In this document: positions 8,175 to 17,136 of the stretch, in pieces
Layout: every line of letters begins with the position of its first letter
Position numbering within the stretch: the first letter of the stretch is position 1
From: JAGQWW01 sp041392845
GTDB taxonomy: Bacteria > Bacteroidota > Bacteroidia > Chitinophagales > Saprospiraceae
NCBI GenBank assembly: GCA_041392845.1
Contig: JAWKLG010000031.1
Location: 1 to 64,000, forward strand
Direction: 5' to 3'
Length of the DNA: 64,000 bases
Notes under the pieces: generated by a model
What the model saw: only the letters and a program-made list of their open reading frames with translations
What the model was told of the DNA's origin: nothing
Databases searched by the model: none
Position numbers and translations under genes: made by a program

Positions 8175-11100
8175 TCAAGATTTCATCTTAGCAAAACTTC
8201 CCCTAATAATTTCTTTATCAAGCAACACTTCCAAACTGTATTGACCCGCTGCAAGTCTTTGCACGTCTATCTTTAATCGTTTACCGGTCGCCGATTGATC
8301 TTTGGCCTGGAACATTAGTTTTCCTTCCATATCGTAAATCCTTATATCTGCTTTTTTGCAGGAAAGAGCTTCCGCTTCCACAAAGATGATTGCTTCCGCC
8401 GGATTTGGGAAAATGTTCAACACCTTTACATAAGATGGACTTTGAATCGAAGAAGCTTCGTCTACAATTATGTTTTCCATCACGAACATGCAACCATTAA
8501 CATCGGTGATGCTTAAGTTGTAATTACCCGCTGCGATCTGGTCGGGATCTTCATTTTGGTAGGTTTGTCCGGTAGTCGTATTCGTCCATGACAAAGAATA
8601 GGGAGAAGTACCTCCACTAATTGTAATTTCTATTTTACCATTTTCAAGACCATTGTTTGGTTTAAAAATACTGTCAATATTCACCGCAATGGCTGCAGGT
8701 TCCGGTACTGAAATGGTGTCTACCCTTTCACAGGCTGCATTGTCTGAAATCGTTACAGCATAAATACCTACGCCAATGTTGAAAATTTGAGCTCCACTCG
8801 CCCCACTATTCCATAGATAAGTGTAATTGCCTGAACCTCCTTCTACCATTGCTTCTATTTGGCCATTGAAGTCGCCATTACAAGCCGGTTTTTCAATTTG
8901 ATAACTTGTTTGCAATAAAGTATCCACCAAATTAACCTCCCAGGTACAAGTGCTTTCATTGCCGGATTGATCAGTTGCTTTAAAAGTAAAAGTATTCAAG
9001 CCCAAGGGCAATTTTTCACCACTTTCCGGACCATTGATCCTTTCAAGAGTACTAACGGAGCAATTGTCCATCGCCTCCGGTATTTCGTATTCGTAAACTG
9101 CATCACAAAGAATCAAGGTTTGACTTTCCGGACAGTTGAATTGAGGACGAATGGTATCACGAATCAATACATTTACCATCGTTTCAGACATATTGCCATT
9201 GATATCCTGAGCGGAAAATTTCAAATCCTGATTTCCAAGATCATTGCAATCAAAATTTGTCTTATCAAGGGATAAACTTTCGATGCCACAATTGTCCGAA
9301 CTTCCGTTATCGACTTGTGAAGCATCGAGCGTGGCTTCGCCATTTTCATTTAAAAAGACGACAGTAGACTTGGTTTTAACAACGGGCAATTGGTCGTCTG
9401 TCACCAAAATTTCACCTTTAAAGGTCGCTTCACAACCGTTTGCATCTGAAATGGTGGCAAAATAATTTCCTGCACTTAAGTCGGTAATGCTGGCACTGGT
9501 TTGTCCGCCGAGCCAGTAAAATTCAAATGGAGCTGTTCCGCCTATTCCTTCTAGACTGATGGATCCATTCTGGTCATCCGGACAAATCACATTGGTTTGA
9601 TCGCTGATAATTGCTTCCAGAACCTCCGGCTCGTCAATGGTATAACTTGCTGTTGCAGGGCAATTGTTGGCATCTGTTGCTGTGAGATCATAAGTTCCGG
9701 GAGACAGATTATTGAGAACATTACCAGAGCTTCCATTGGACCATTCAAAAGTAAACGGACCTGTTCCGCTCATTTCAACTTCAATCATTCCATCACCACT
9801 ACCATTACAACTTACATTCGAAATCACTTCGTTGAGGTCGACCAGACAATTGAATGCATCTATGGTAATTGTTTGAACCTTGGTACAGCCGTTTTGGTCA
9901 GTTATGGTCACAGTATAATTGCCGGGGGCAAGGTTCTCCAATTCTTCACCACTGGCGCCATGTTGCCATTCAAAGGTAAATGGAGGCGTACCGCCGCTCG
10001 CATTTACATGTAAAAAACCGTCATTGGTATCGAAACCAGATTCAGACATTTTTACAATATCGGTTTCAATAGCCTTGGGTTCTGTAATTTCTAAATTCAA
10101 TTCAACAGGGCAATCATTCGCATCTGTGATGCTTACCGTATAATTCCCTGCAACCAAATTTTGAATGTTTGTTCCTGTTTCTCCGGTTGACCAGTTGATG
10201 GTATAAGGTGCGGTTCCTCCTTGAGTTGAAACACTTAAGGCACCATCTTCTTCTCCAAAGCAACTAACATTCGATTGATTGTCCAGGCTGGCATCCAAAG
10301 TACATTCGAAAGCTTGAATTGTTATGGAACCATTGCTTTTACATCCGTTATCATCTGTCAAAGTGAAAGCATAATTGCCGGGAGCAAGATTATTTCTGCT
10401 TAATCCGCTTGAGCCATTTTCCCAATTTACAGTATAAGGCGAGGTCCCTCCGGAAGGCGAAATATTTATCGAACCATCATTTGCTGCGTAGGAATTTTCA
10501 TCGGATGATTGTTCGTTAAAACTCAGCCTGGAAGGTTCATAAATGGTGAATTCGGAAACGCTGGGACAATTATTCTCATCTGTTGTGGTTACACTATAAA
10601 AACCGGGAGAGAGATTTTCAATGCTAGCTGTATTTGCTCCGTTTGACCACTGGTAAGTCAGGTTGCCAAAAGCATCTGTTACACTTACTGATGCACTTCC
10701 GTCATTTTGACCATAACAACTAATATTTTCAAAAGAAACCGTAGAACTGATAGAACAATCAGGAACTCCACAAGCGATTTTTCCACTTATTGAAGTTTCA
10801 CAATCCCAATCATCGCTGGCTACCACCAGGTATTTTTGACCTGTAAAAAGCTCTGTTCCACTTGCTGTACCCTGAAGATTTATTTGACCTTGGCCACCTG
10901 TAATATCAAAGGTAAAAACACCTTTTCCGGGTTCTGTACAGGTTATAATTGGATTGATGTTGACTGGATTGTATTCGGTCAAGTCATTTCCGTCCAACAA
11001 TTGAATACAAAATTCTCCTTCAGACATGCCGGCTTCAAATTCAGATGAAGCCAGGCTTAGGTAATACTCTTCTCCGGGAATTAAATCATGAGCAATTTGA

Positions 11101-13235
11101 TACCCATTACATCGCAAAGGATTTTTAAAACAACTTACTTCTTCCAGATTATTGCAATTTCCTTTAAAAATGGAAAGCGTATGAGGTGTCGTTGCTCCTG
11201 TATTGAATTTAATATTCCCTGAAGAAGGAGCAGTGAATTTAAACCAGATATTGGAAGCTGCATTGGGTATGCAAGAAGGAATCGGGCCATCAAAATCAGA
11301 GCCTTCATTCGAAGCGGAAAGGCAATTGTCACCCAGGTTTAAACTAATTGCATCCAGGCAAAGATCATTATTGGGAGTTGGTATGTTTAGCTCCTGAATT
11401 TCAGGACAAAGATTCCCTTCCAGTGTAGCAAAAAATCCGCTGACCTGTACGAAGTAGTTTTGTCCTGCGACAAGGTCTTCAAGCTTAAGTTTTTGACCTT
11501 TTTCATTCCCGGCAATTTCAGAAAGTGTTTGACAATCTCCTTCATATACTGTAATTACATCAGCAAAATCAGCTTGCGTTGAGAATTCAAGTGGATTTCC
11601 ATTTGCTTCAAATTGATACCAAACGTCCGCTCTGGATCTTCCATTCAGGCTGGGAACAGGTTGATCGAAAGCTGCATGAAGATTCATGCTCTGATTGCAA
11701 TTGTCGCCAATTGCAAGTGTGATTGGATCCTGGCAAGGGTCATTCATCGGTCTGTCAGGATAAGCATTGGCCTGCTCAATTTTGATACAAACATCTCCTT
11801 TCGATGTTCCAAATCTGCCTTTTACACCACCAATTCTTATGAAATAGGTTTTTCCATTTTCAACATCAAAAAGATATTGTTCGCCTTTGAATCCAAATTC
11901 ATCGTAATTATTACAGGTATTGTAATTCAGGTTGTTACAATCGCCTTCAAAAACAGTAATGGCGTCGTTAAAATCTGCTCCGGTTTCAAGCGATAAAATT
12001 CCCGTAAAATCAGCTTCGTACCGATACCAAAGTTGGGCTTCTTCACTGCTTGTACAGTTTGAAGGTGCACCTGAAGTCAGCGCATTGTTGTTGTTTCCCG
12101 CCTGACAAGTTTGGTTTAATTGAATTTCCGTAGCCGTGGAACAAAGGTCATTGATGCTTCCTTCGCCGGTAACTTTTACATTGTCCATTCCAATCCACCA
12201 TCCCCAGGAAGCGCCATCGTCGTATTGAAATATAATTTGAATTTGTTGACTCCTGTAGGGTGAAAGATCCACCTCTACATGCTCAAAACGATTGAACTGT
12301 TCGTCACCTACTTCATCCAACCAGGTAATGACTGGCTTTTCAGTTGCACCATCAGAAACAAGAATCGAAAAACTTTCGAGTTCGGCATATTTTCTAAAAA
12401 GAAGATCAAAGTTGAGGTAAACATTGGCATAATTGGTTACATCGATGAAGGGTGATTTGAGTCTGACTTTTGAAAAAGGCTGAAACTCTCCGATACCATC
12501 ATCATCAAAATAAGCCATGCAGGTACCATTCAAAGAATTGGCTGCCCAGGCATTTCCATTGTCAATGAAACCAAACATCCAATCGTCTATTCCGCTGATT
12601 ATTTCTGTTGACCAACCCGAAGGAAGTCCGCATGCATCAAAACTTTCCAAGACCAGATTGGTCCCTTCTCCTTCACCGGTCACCAGCACATTGTCTATTC
12701 CTGCCCACCAACCCCAGATGTCACCATCGTCAAATTCAAAAAGGATGTGCATTTCAGGAGCGGCGAAAAAGCTCAGGTCGGCAGTAAAATGTTCAAATTC
12801 GCTGAATTGCTCTCCGGTAGAATATTCATCGTAATTTTTAAGGGTGTGGTATCCGTTACCGTCCCATACTTTGATTCTAAAACCTTGTTCTCCGGCATCA
12901 CGATGATGTACGTCAACAGAAAATGAAATAGTAGCATATTGGGTACCGTCAAAAGTAGGCGTACGGTAATGACCAACCCATCCAGGAGTGTTGTCTCCGG
13001 CAGCATCGTCGTCAATCACCAACATGCAACTTCCGTCGATCGTAGTTCCGTCTGCATTGGGATTGTTGGGATGACCGACATACCAGACTTCTGTTCCTCC
13101 GCCCTGGATATTTACCTGCCAATCAGCAGGATATTCACAATCATTAAAATCTTCAGAAAGGATGACATTCTGCGAAGAAGTCTGAAAAAATGAAAAACTT
13201 AAAAAAGAAAACAGTAGTAAAAATTTATAATTCAT
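8175..13235 (-). CDS. Giant T9SS-secreted multidomain protein with SprB and HYR repeats
   Basis: 1686 residues with a signal peptide (about 1-22, ending TSSQN). Reading from the N-terminus: two similar beta-sandwich modules (about 24-190 and 193-360, each with an SFDAC/DFNDC start and a GWW-GIDNV-like end, like 'choice-of-anchor J' modules); three Cys-containing modules beginning NDLC/NDPC...GDNC (about 365-755); six SprB-type repeats of about 75 residues (about 830-1290) built on GGTxPYTxxWxxGxSG, LxPGNYTVTITDxNGC; two HYR-like units (about 1290-1455) with DNCG and ATDQSGNES motifs; two more SprB-type units; and a T9SS type A sorting domain (NIFPNPAEAIIFVEA to the end). SprB is the gliding adhesin of Flavobacterium, so a surface adhesin or matrix role is likely. 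It is divergent from the DUF1800/DUF1501 pair. Confidence 0.9.
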   Translation of the reverse strand: MNYKFLLLFSFLSFSFFQTSSQNVILSEDFNDCEYPADWQVNIQGGGTEVWYVGHPNNPNADGTTIDGSCMLVIDDDAAGDNTPGWVGHYRTPTFDGTQYATISFSVDVHHRDAGEQGFRIKVWDGNGYHTLKNYDEYSTGEQFSEFEHFTADLSFFAAPEMHILFEFDDGDIWGWWAGIDNVLVTGEGEGTNLVLESFDACGLPSGWSTEIISGIDDWMFGFIDNGNAWAANSLNGTCMAYFDDDGIGEFQPFSKVRLKSPFIDVTNYANVYLNFDLLFRKYAELESFSILVSDGATEKPVITWLDEVGDEQFNRFEHVEVDLSPYRSQQIQIIFQYDDGASWGWWIGMDNVKVTGEGSINDLCSTATEIQLNQTCQAGNNNNALTSGAPSNCTSSEEAQLWYRYEADFTGILSLETGADFNDAITVFEGDCNNLNYNTCNNYDEFGFKGEQYLFDVENGKTYFIRIGGVKGRFGTSKGDVCIKIEQANAYPDRPMNDPCQDPITLAIGDNCNQSMNLHAAFDQPVPSLNGRSRADVWYQFEANGNPLEFSTQADFADVITVYEGDCQTLSEIAGNEKGQKLKLEDLVAGQNYFVQVSGFFATLEGNLCPEIQELNIPTPNNDLCLDAISLNLGDNCLSASNEGSDFDGPIPSCIPNAASNIWFKFTAPSSGNIKFNTGATTPHTLSIFKGNCNNLEEVSCFKNPLRCNGYQIAHDLIPGEEYYLSLASSEFEAGMSEGEFCIQLLDGNDLTEYNPVNINPIITCTEPGKGVFTFDITGGQGQINLQGTASGTELFTGQKYLVVASDDWDCETSISGKIACGVPDCSISSTVSFENISCYGQNDGSASVSVTDAFGNLTYQWSNGANTASIENLSPGFYSVTTTDENNCPSVSEFTIYEPSRLSFNEQSSDENSYAANDGSINISPSGGTSPYTVNWENGSSGLSRNNLAPGNYAFTLTDDNGCKSNGSITIQAFECTLDASLDNQSNVSCFGEEDGALSVSTQGGTAPYTINWSTGETGTNIQNLVAGNYTVSITDANDCPVELNLEITEPKAIETDIVKMSESGFDTNDGFLHVNASGGTPPFTFEWQHGASGEELENLAPGNYTVTITDQNGCTKVQTITIDAFNCLVDLNEVISNVSCNGSGDGMIEVEMSGTGPFTFEWSNGSSGNVLNNLSPGTYDLTATDANNCPATASYTIDEPEVLEAIISDQTNVICPDDQNGSISLEGIGGTAPFEFYWLGGQTSASITDLSAGNYFATISDANGCEATFKGEILVTDDQLPVVKTKSTVVFLNENGEATLDASQVDNGSSDNCGIESLSLDKTNFDCNDLGNQDLKFSAQDINGNMSETMVNVLIRDTIRPQFNCPESQTLILCDAVYEYEIPEAMDNCSVSTLERINGPESGEKLPLGLNTFTFKATDQSGNESTCTWEVNLVDTLLQTSYQIEKPACNGDFNGQIEAMVEGGSGNYTYLWNSGASGAQIFNIGVGIYAVTISDNAACERVDTISVPEPAAIAVNIDSIFKPNNGLENGKIEITISGGTSPYSLSWTNTTTGQTYQNEDPDQIAAGNYNLSITDVNGCMFVMENIIVDEASSIQSPSYVKVLNIFPNPAEAIIFVEAEALSCKKADIRIYDMEGKLMFQAKDQSATGKRLKIDVQRLAAGQYSLEVLLDKEIIRGSFAKMKS

Positions 13236-13358
13236 AGGTGTTCCGGAGTTTGCGTAATGCCTCTAATTGACTCAACTATAATTTATTATTCTTTTTAAAA
13301 ATATTTAATAAGAACATTTTTAAAAAGGCAAAATAAAATTTCAAAAAGTAATCAGTTT

Positions 13359-13387
13359 ACAATTTATAGAAAAAAATTATAAATTGT
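13359..13387. promoter_or_regulatory. Inverted repeat in the divergent adhesin / DUF1800 promoter region
   Basis: Perfect 10-bp arms ACAATTTATA (13359-13368) and TATAAATTGT (13378-13387) flank a 9-nt A-rich spacer. The site lies 38 bp before the DUF1800 ATG and about 123 bp before the adhesin ATG. This is either an operator for a dimeric regulator or a hairpin in the 5' leader of the DUF1800 transcript. Confidence 0.55.
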
Positions 13388-13425
13388 GCAGACAAAGTTT
13401 CATAAACATTAATCCCTGTTGACCA

Positions 13426-14874
13426 ATGCCAGCAACCATCGACCCCTTTCAGCCTAGTCCGGACAAGCCCTGGAATGCAGAACGGGTAATTCATTTATAT
13501 CGAAGGTTGGGCTTTGGTGCATCCTTGGATGATGTCAATGCTGCGCTTGCTTCCAGTCCCAGTCAACTGGTTGATTCTTTAATTGACCAGGTAGTAAATA
13601 ATCCTTTGCCGGGCGACCCATATTGGGCCAACTGGACCTGGCCGGATTATGACGATGACAATGACCTTTTCAACCAACATTATGAAACTGTTATTGAAGA
13701 TTGGATACGGGCTATGGCTTCAGGGGATTTCCGATCAAAAATTGCCTTGTTTTGGCACAATCACTTTGTTACAGAATGGGAGACCTATAGTTGCACCAAT
13801 TACCAGTGGTCTTATTTCAAGTTATTGATGCAATATGCCATGGGCAATTTCAGGGATTTTACGGAGGCAATGGGTAAAAATTCTGCCATGCTGGTTTACC
13901 TCAATGGAAATCAGAACAGCGCAGACGAGCCCAATGAAAATTATGCCCGTGAATTAATGGAGCTTTTCACTATGGGTGAAGGGAATGGTTATACTCAGGC
14001 TGATATTCCGGAAGTAGCAAAAGCTTTGACGGGTTATTATGCCAATATGTATGAATGCCTTCCTCCCGGATTTGATTCAGATGATTTTGATACCGGTGCA
14101 AAAAATATTTTTGGCCAGGTAGGAAATTGGAATTATGATGATGTTCACGAACTGATTTTTACCAGAAAAGCCAATCAGGTCGCTCAATACATTTGCACCA
14201 AGATTTACCGTCATTTTGTATACGCCAAGCCCAACCCAACCATCATTGCAGCTTTGGCAGACACCTTTAAAAACAACAATTGGGAATTGGCTCCTGTCTT
14301 CAGGCAATTATTTAAGTCTGAGCATTTCTTTGAACAGGATTTTATCGCCGCTCATATTAAAAGTCCAATTGAAATATTTACCACGACTATAAAAACTGCA
14401 GGACTGGATGTAGCGAATGATTTGGACGAAGATCTTCCGGGCACCATTGCCTATTGGAGCATGAACCTGGGTCAGGAGCTATTTGAACCGGTAGACGTTG
14501 CCGGATGGCCGGGTTATCACAGCTGGCTGAATGAAAACACCATGACCAACCGATGGGGTTTGACCGGTGATTTATTGTATGGCTATTTTGGGGATTCTGA
14601 AACGGCCAGGACCAAGCTTAGAGATCTTGCCGTCTCTTTGGCAGATCCGGTTTTGAATGATCCTTATGTAATCACAGAAGCAATCAGCCGACATTTTTTA
14701 TCCAGAACATTAGAGCCTGAACTTTTGGAAACTGCAGTTCAATATTTTAAAAGCGATATTCCGGAGAATTATTACGATGATGGATCCTGGAATTTATATT
14801 GGAACGAATCGCCTTATCAGATTCTGAACCTGCTTTCTTTTCTAAGTCGTTTGCCAGAATGGCAATTAACCTAA
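13426..14874 (+). CDS. DUF1800 family protein
   Basis: 482 residues, the normal family length (PF08811). Hallmarks: HLYRRLGFGAS near the N-terminus (23-33), FWHNHF (109-114), the strongly conserved NYARELMELFTMGEGNGYTQ (172-191) followed by VAKALTGYY, and PVDVAGWPGY toward the end. The biochemical function is unknown. No signal peptide or Tat motif is seen, although the partner gene downstream carries one. DUF1800 and DUF1501 genes are found side by side across many bacteria, which suggests a functional pair; here they are 18 bp apart and certainly co-transcribed. The family is often found beside large secreted proteins, as it is here. Confidence 0.92.
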   Translation: MPATIDPFQPSPDKPWNAERVIHLYRRLGFGASLDDVNAALASSPSQLVDSLIDQVVNNPLPGDPYWANWTWPDYDDDNDLFNQHYETVIEDWIRAMASGDFRSKIALFWHNHFVTEWETYSCTNYQWSYFKLLMQYAMGNFRDFTEAMGKNSAMLVYLNGNQNSADEPNENYARELMELFTMGEGNGYTQADIPEVAKALTGYYANMYECLPPGFDSDDFDTGAKNIFGQVGNWNYDDVHELIFTRKANQVAQYICTKIYRHFVYAKPNPTIIAALADTFKNNNWELAPVFRQLFKSEHFFEQDFIAAHIKSPIEIFTTTIKTAGLDVANDLDEDLPGTIAYWSMNLGQELFEPVDVAGWPGYHSWLNENTMTNRWGLTGDLLYGYFGDSETARTKLRDLAVSLADPVLNDPYVITEAISRHFLSRTLEPELLETAVQYFKSDIPENYYDDGSWNLYWNESPYQILNLLSFLSRLPEWQLT

Positions 14875-14892
14875 ATCCCGGAAAACCTTACG

Positions 14893-16533
14893 ATGAAATT
14901 TCATTCTAAAATAGATAAGAAGTATAAAAAAAGAGTTGGAGCCAGTCTCGACAATCCGGCTGCACACAAGTGTGAGCATAAAAACTGGTCACGCAGAGAT
15001 TTTATGCGATTTACCGGCCTGGCAGGTTTGGGAACCAGTCTTACTTTGGCCGGAGCAAATCTTTCTGCTTTTACTCCCAGTCCTCTTTTGGCTTCTTTGG
15101 CTTCTTTGGCTTCTTCAGATTGTGGAGACAGGGTTTTGGTGATGATTCGATTGAAGGGAGGAAATGATGGTTTGAATACCGTCATTTTAAGAGGCAATGA
15201 TGAATATTACAACATCAGACCGACCATTGCCATTCAGGAAAATGAGTTATGGGGATTGAGTCAGGACTATGGTTTGCCTAATACAATGCTGGACTTACAG
15301 CCTTTTTGGAATGAAGACAGCATGCAGGTTATCCACAATGTAGGATATCCGGATCAGAACTATTCTCACTTCCGATCTTCAGATATTTGGGCCTCTGCCT
15401 CAGATTCAGATGAACTTGTGACAACCGGCTGGATTGGAAGGTTTTTGGACCATGAATATCAGGCTTTTCTTTCGGCTCCTCCTGTGGTACCTCCAGCCCT
15501 GGAAATTGGGATTTCATCCAACATGATTTTCAGATCGGGCTCCGCTAACATGGCCTTGGCCATCAGCAATCCAAGAGAGTTTTACCAGATTGCGCAAACC
15601 GGTCAATTGTATGATACCAGCACACTTTCGGGTAGTCCCAGGGATTTGGAGCTTGCTTTCTCCAGACAGGTAGCAAATAGTGCTTATCGATATTCTGAAA
15701 GCATCCGCGATGCTTATAATTCCAGCAGCTCTCAGGCAAGTTACCAGGACAATTACCTTGCTGAACAGTTGGCCATTGTCGCCAGACTTATTAAGGGGAA
15801 TTTGGGTACCAAGGTATATTTGGTTAGTATTGGAGGTTTTGACACCCATGCAGATCAGAGTCAGTACCATCCAAACCTGATGAATGCCATTGCCAATTCC
15901 GTAAAATCATTTTACGATGATCTAAAGGCTGGTGGTGTAAGTCAGAATGTTCTTTCTTTCACTTTTTCTGAATTTGGAAGGACAATTTTTGAAAATGGCT
16001 CCAACGGTACTGACCATGGAACGGGAGCTCCGATGTTGGTTTTTGGAGAAGGAATTGGATCCAAATTCTATGGCACTCCTCCCGACCTTGCCAGTGTGAA
16101 CATGTATGGCGACCCGGATTTTTCAGTTGATTTTAGAAATATTTATGCATCGTTGATGCAAGATTGGCTTTGCGTTGATCCTTCCTTGTCCAATTTTGTA
16201 TTAGGTAAAGATGTTTCAAAAATAAATGACTTACTTCCGCCAAGCAGTCCTCCGCTTGGTAGCAATGGAGATGCTGCATTATTAGGGCATAATCCGTCAT
16301 TGACCAAACAAGGGGTCATTGAAATTAAATACAGTATTGCAACAAGGGGAACAGTCAGGCTTCAAATCTTAGACGAGGCAGGACATCCTTTAAGGACACT
16401 TCAAAATGAATTCAAGGAAAGAGGAAGTTATCTTTTCGAATTTAATCCGACCGAATGGTTTTTGCCACCCGGTCGGTATAATTACAAGATGGATACGGGC
16501 GGGAAAGTATATGCGAGACCTATCACTTGGTAG
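14893..16533 (+). CDS. DUF1501 family protein with Tat signal and C-terminal FlgD-like domain
   Basis: 546 residues. An unusually long N-region precedes a twin-arginine motif (NWSRRDFMRF, 31-40) and a hydrophobic stretch to about residue 72, so it should be exported folded by the Tat pathway. The DUF1501 core (PF07394) is clear: VMIRLKGGNDGLNTVI, GGFDTHADQ and FSEFGRTIFENGSNGTDHG. To my knowledge the family belongs to the alkaline-phosphatase-like superfamily, and these His/Asp motifs fit a metal site, but no substrate is known. Residues from about 475 to the end (IKYSIATRGTVRLQILDEAG, LPPGRYNYKM) resemble a FlgD-type Ig domain; this is not a T9SS sorting domain. A 9-bp unit TTGGCTTCT is repeated three times at about 15094-15113, coding LASLASLAS in the signal region. 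Confidence 0.9.
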   Translation: MKFHSKIDKKYKKRVGASLDNPAAHKCEHKNWSRRDFMRFTGLAGLGTSLTLAGANLSAFTPSPLLASLASLASSDCGDRVLVMIRLKGGNDGLNTVILRGNDEYYNIRPTIAIQENELWGLSQDYGLPNTMLDLQPFWNEDSMQVIHNVGYPDQNYSHFRSSDIWASASDSDELVTTGWIGRFLDHEYQAFLSAPPVVPPALEIGISSNMIFRSGSANMALAISNPREFYQIAQTGQLYDTSTLSGSPRDLELAFSRQVANSAYRYSESIRDAYNSSSSQASYQDNYLAEQLAIVARLIKGNLGTKVYLVSIGGFDTHADQSQYHPNLMNAIANSVKSFYDDLKAGGVSQNVLSFTFSEFGRTIFENGSNGTDHGTGAPMLVFGEGIGSKFYGTPPDLASVNMYGDPDFSVDFRNIYASLMQDWLCVDPSLSNFVLGKDVSKINDLLPPSSPPLGSNGDAALLGHNPSLTKQGVIEIKYSIATRGTVRLQILDEAGHPLRTLQNEFKERGSYLFEFNPTEWFLPPGRYNYKMDTGGKVYARPITW

Positions 16534-16547
16534 TGGAAGGGACTGGA

Positions 16548-16946
16548 TTAATAAATGGCAATTTTATTTTCAACAATCACGTCAGGACATTGTAATCTGT
16601 AAATATCCTTGGGTATACAACAAAGCACTACTTTGTTGCCACGAATTCCAATAGGGGATTTTATCAAATGTGGATTCCTTGAAAGAATATTCAACCACCC
16701 GTCTTCTTCAAATTCTCTTCCGCGAATGTGTTCCTGATAGTAAGGATTAGATTTGTCCAACAAATCTTTAGGATGCAATTGAAGTGCTCTTAAAATTCTA
16801 ATCCAGGGAAGGTTACTTTTTGTATAGTCGGCAAATGAATAAGCCTTCACATGAGGAGTTACACTTTTGGCATAAGCAACCGTTCTTCTTTGAGAATCTG
16901 ACTCAGGGTTATACAGGATTAATATTTCTCTATTATGGTTTATCAT
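16548..16946 (-). CDS. ArsC/Spx-fold protein lacking the catalytic cysteine
   Basis: 132 residues. The layout follows the ArsC/YffB thioredoxin-like family: an initial strand ILILYNPESDSQRRTVAYA (8-26), a helical region with LHPKDLLDKSNPYYQEH (57-73), and the closing strand IGIRGNKVVLCCIPKDIYRL (about 99-118). In active arsenate reductases the first loop reads NPxCSxSR; here it is N13-P-E-S16-D-S-Q-R20, so the catalytic Cys is Ser. Two adjacent Cys residues occur later (LCC). Arsenate reduction is therefore unlikely; a regulatory or Spx-like adaptor role is possible. It converges on the DUF1501 gene with a 14-bp gap. Family call is moderately sure; function unknown. Confidence 0.7.
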   Translation of the reverse strand: MINHNREILILYNPESDSQRRTVAYAKSVTPHVKAYSFADYTKSNLPWIRILRALQLHPKDLLDKSNPYYQEHIRGREFEEDGWLNILSRNPHLIKSPIGIRGNKVVLCCIPKDIYRLQCPDVIVENKIAIY

Positions 16947-17136
16947 GGCAATGTTATTTTGTTGTTTTTTAATTATTTAAAATAAAATATTGCATTTTAA
17001 AACAAAAGCAATACAAAAATATATTAAAAAATTCAAAATCTTATAATATTGTAACGTGATTTTATTCGCCATTGTTCAGGATTAAGAGCCTTTGCCTATC
17101 TTGGGAAACCATTTAAAAATCAAAATTTGCCCTAAG

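Noticed and set aside
9597..10143. Plus-strand open frames inside the giant adhesin gene
   Set aside because: They are antisense shadows of the SprB repeats; the minus-strand frame has a signal peptide, repeats and sorting domain.
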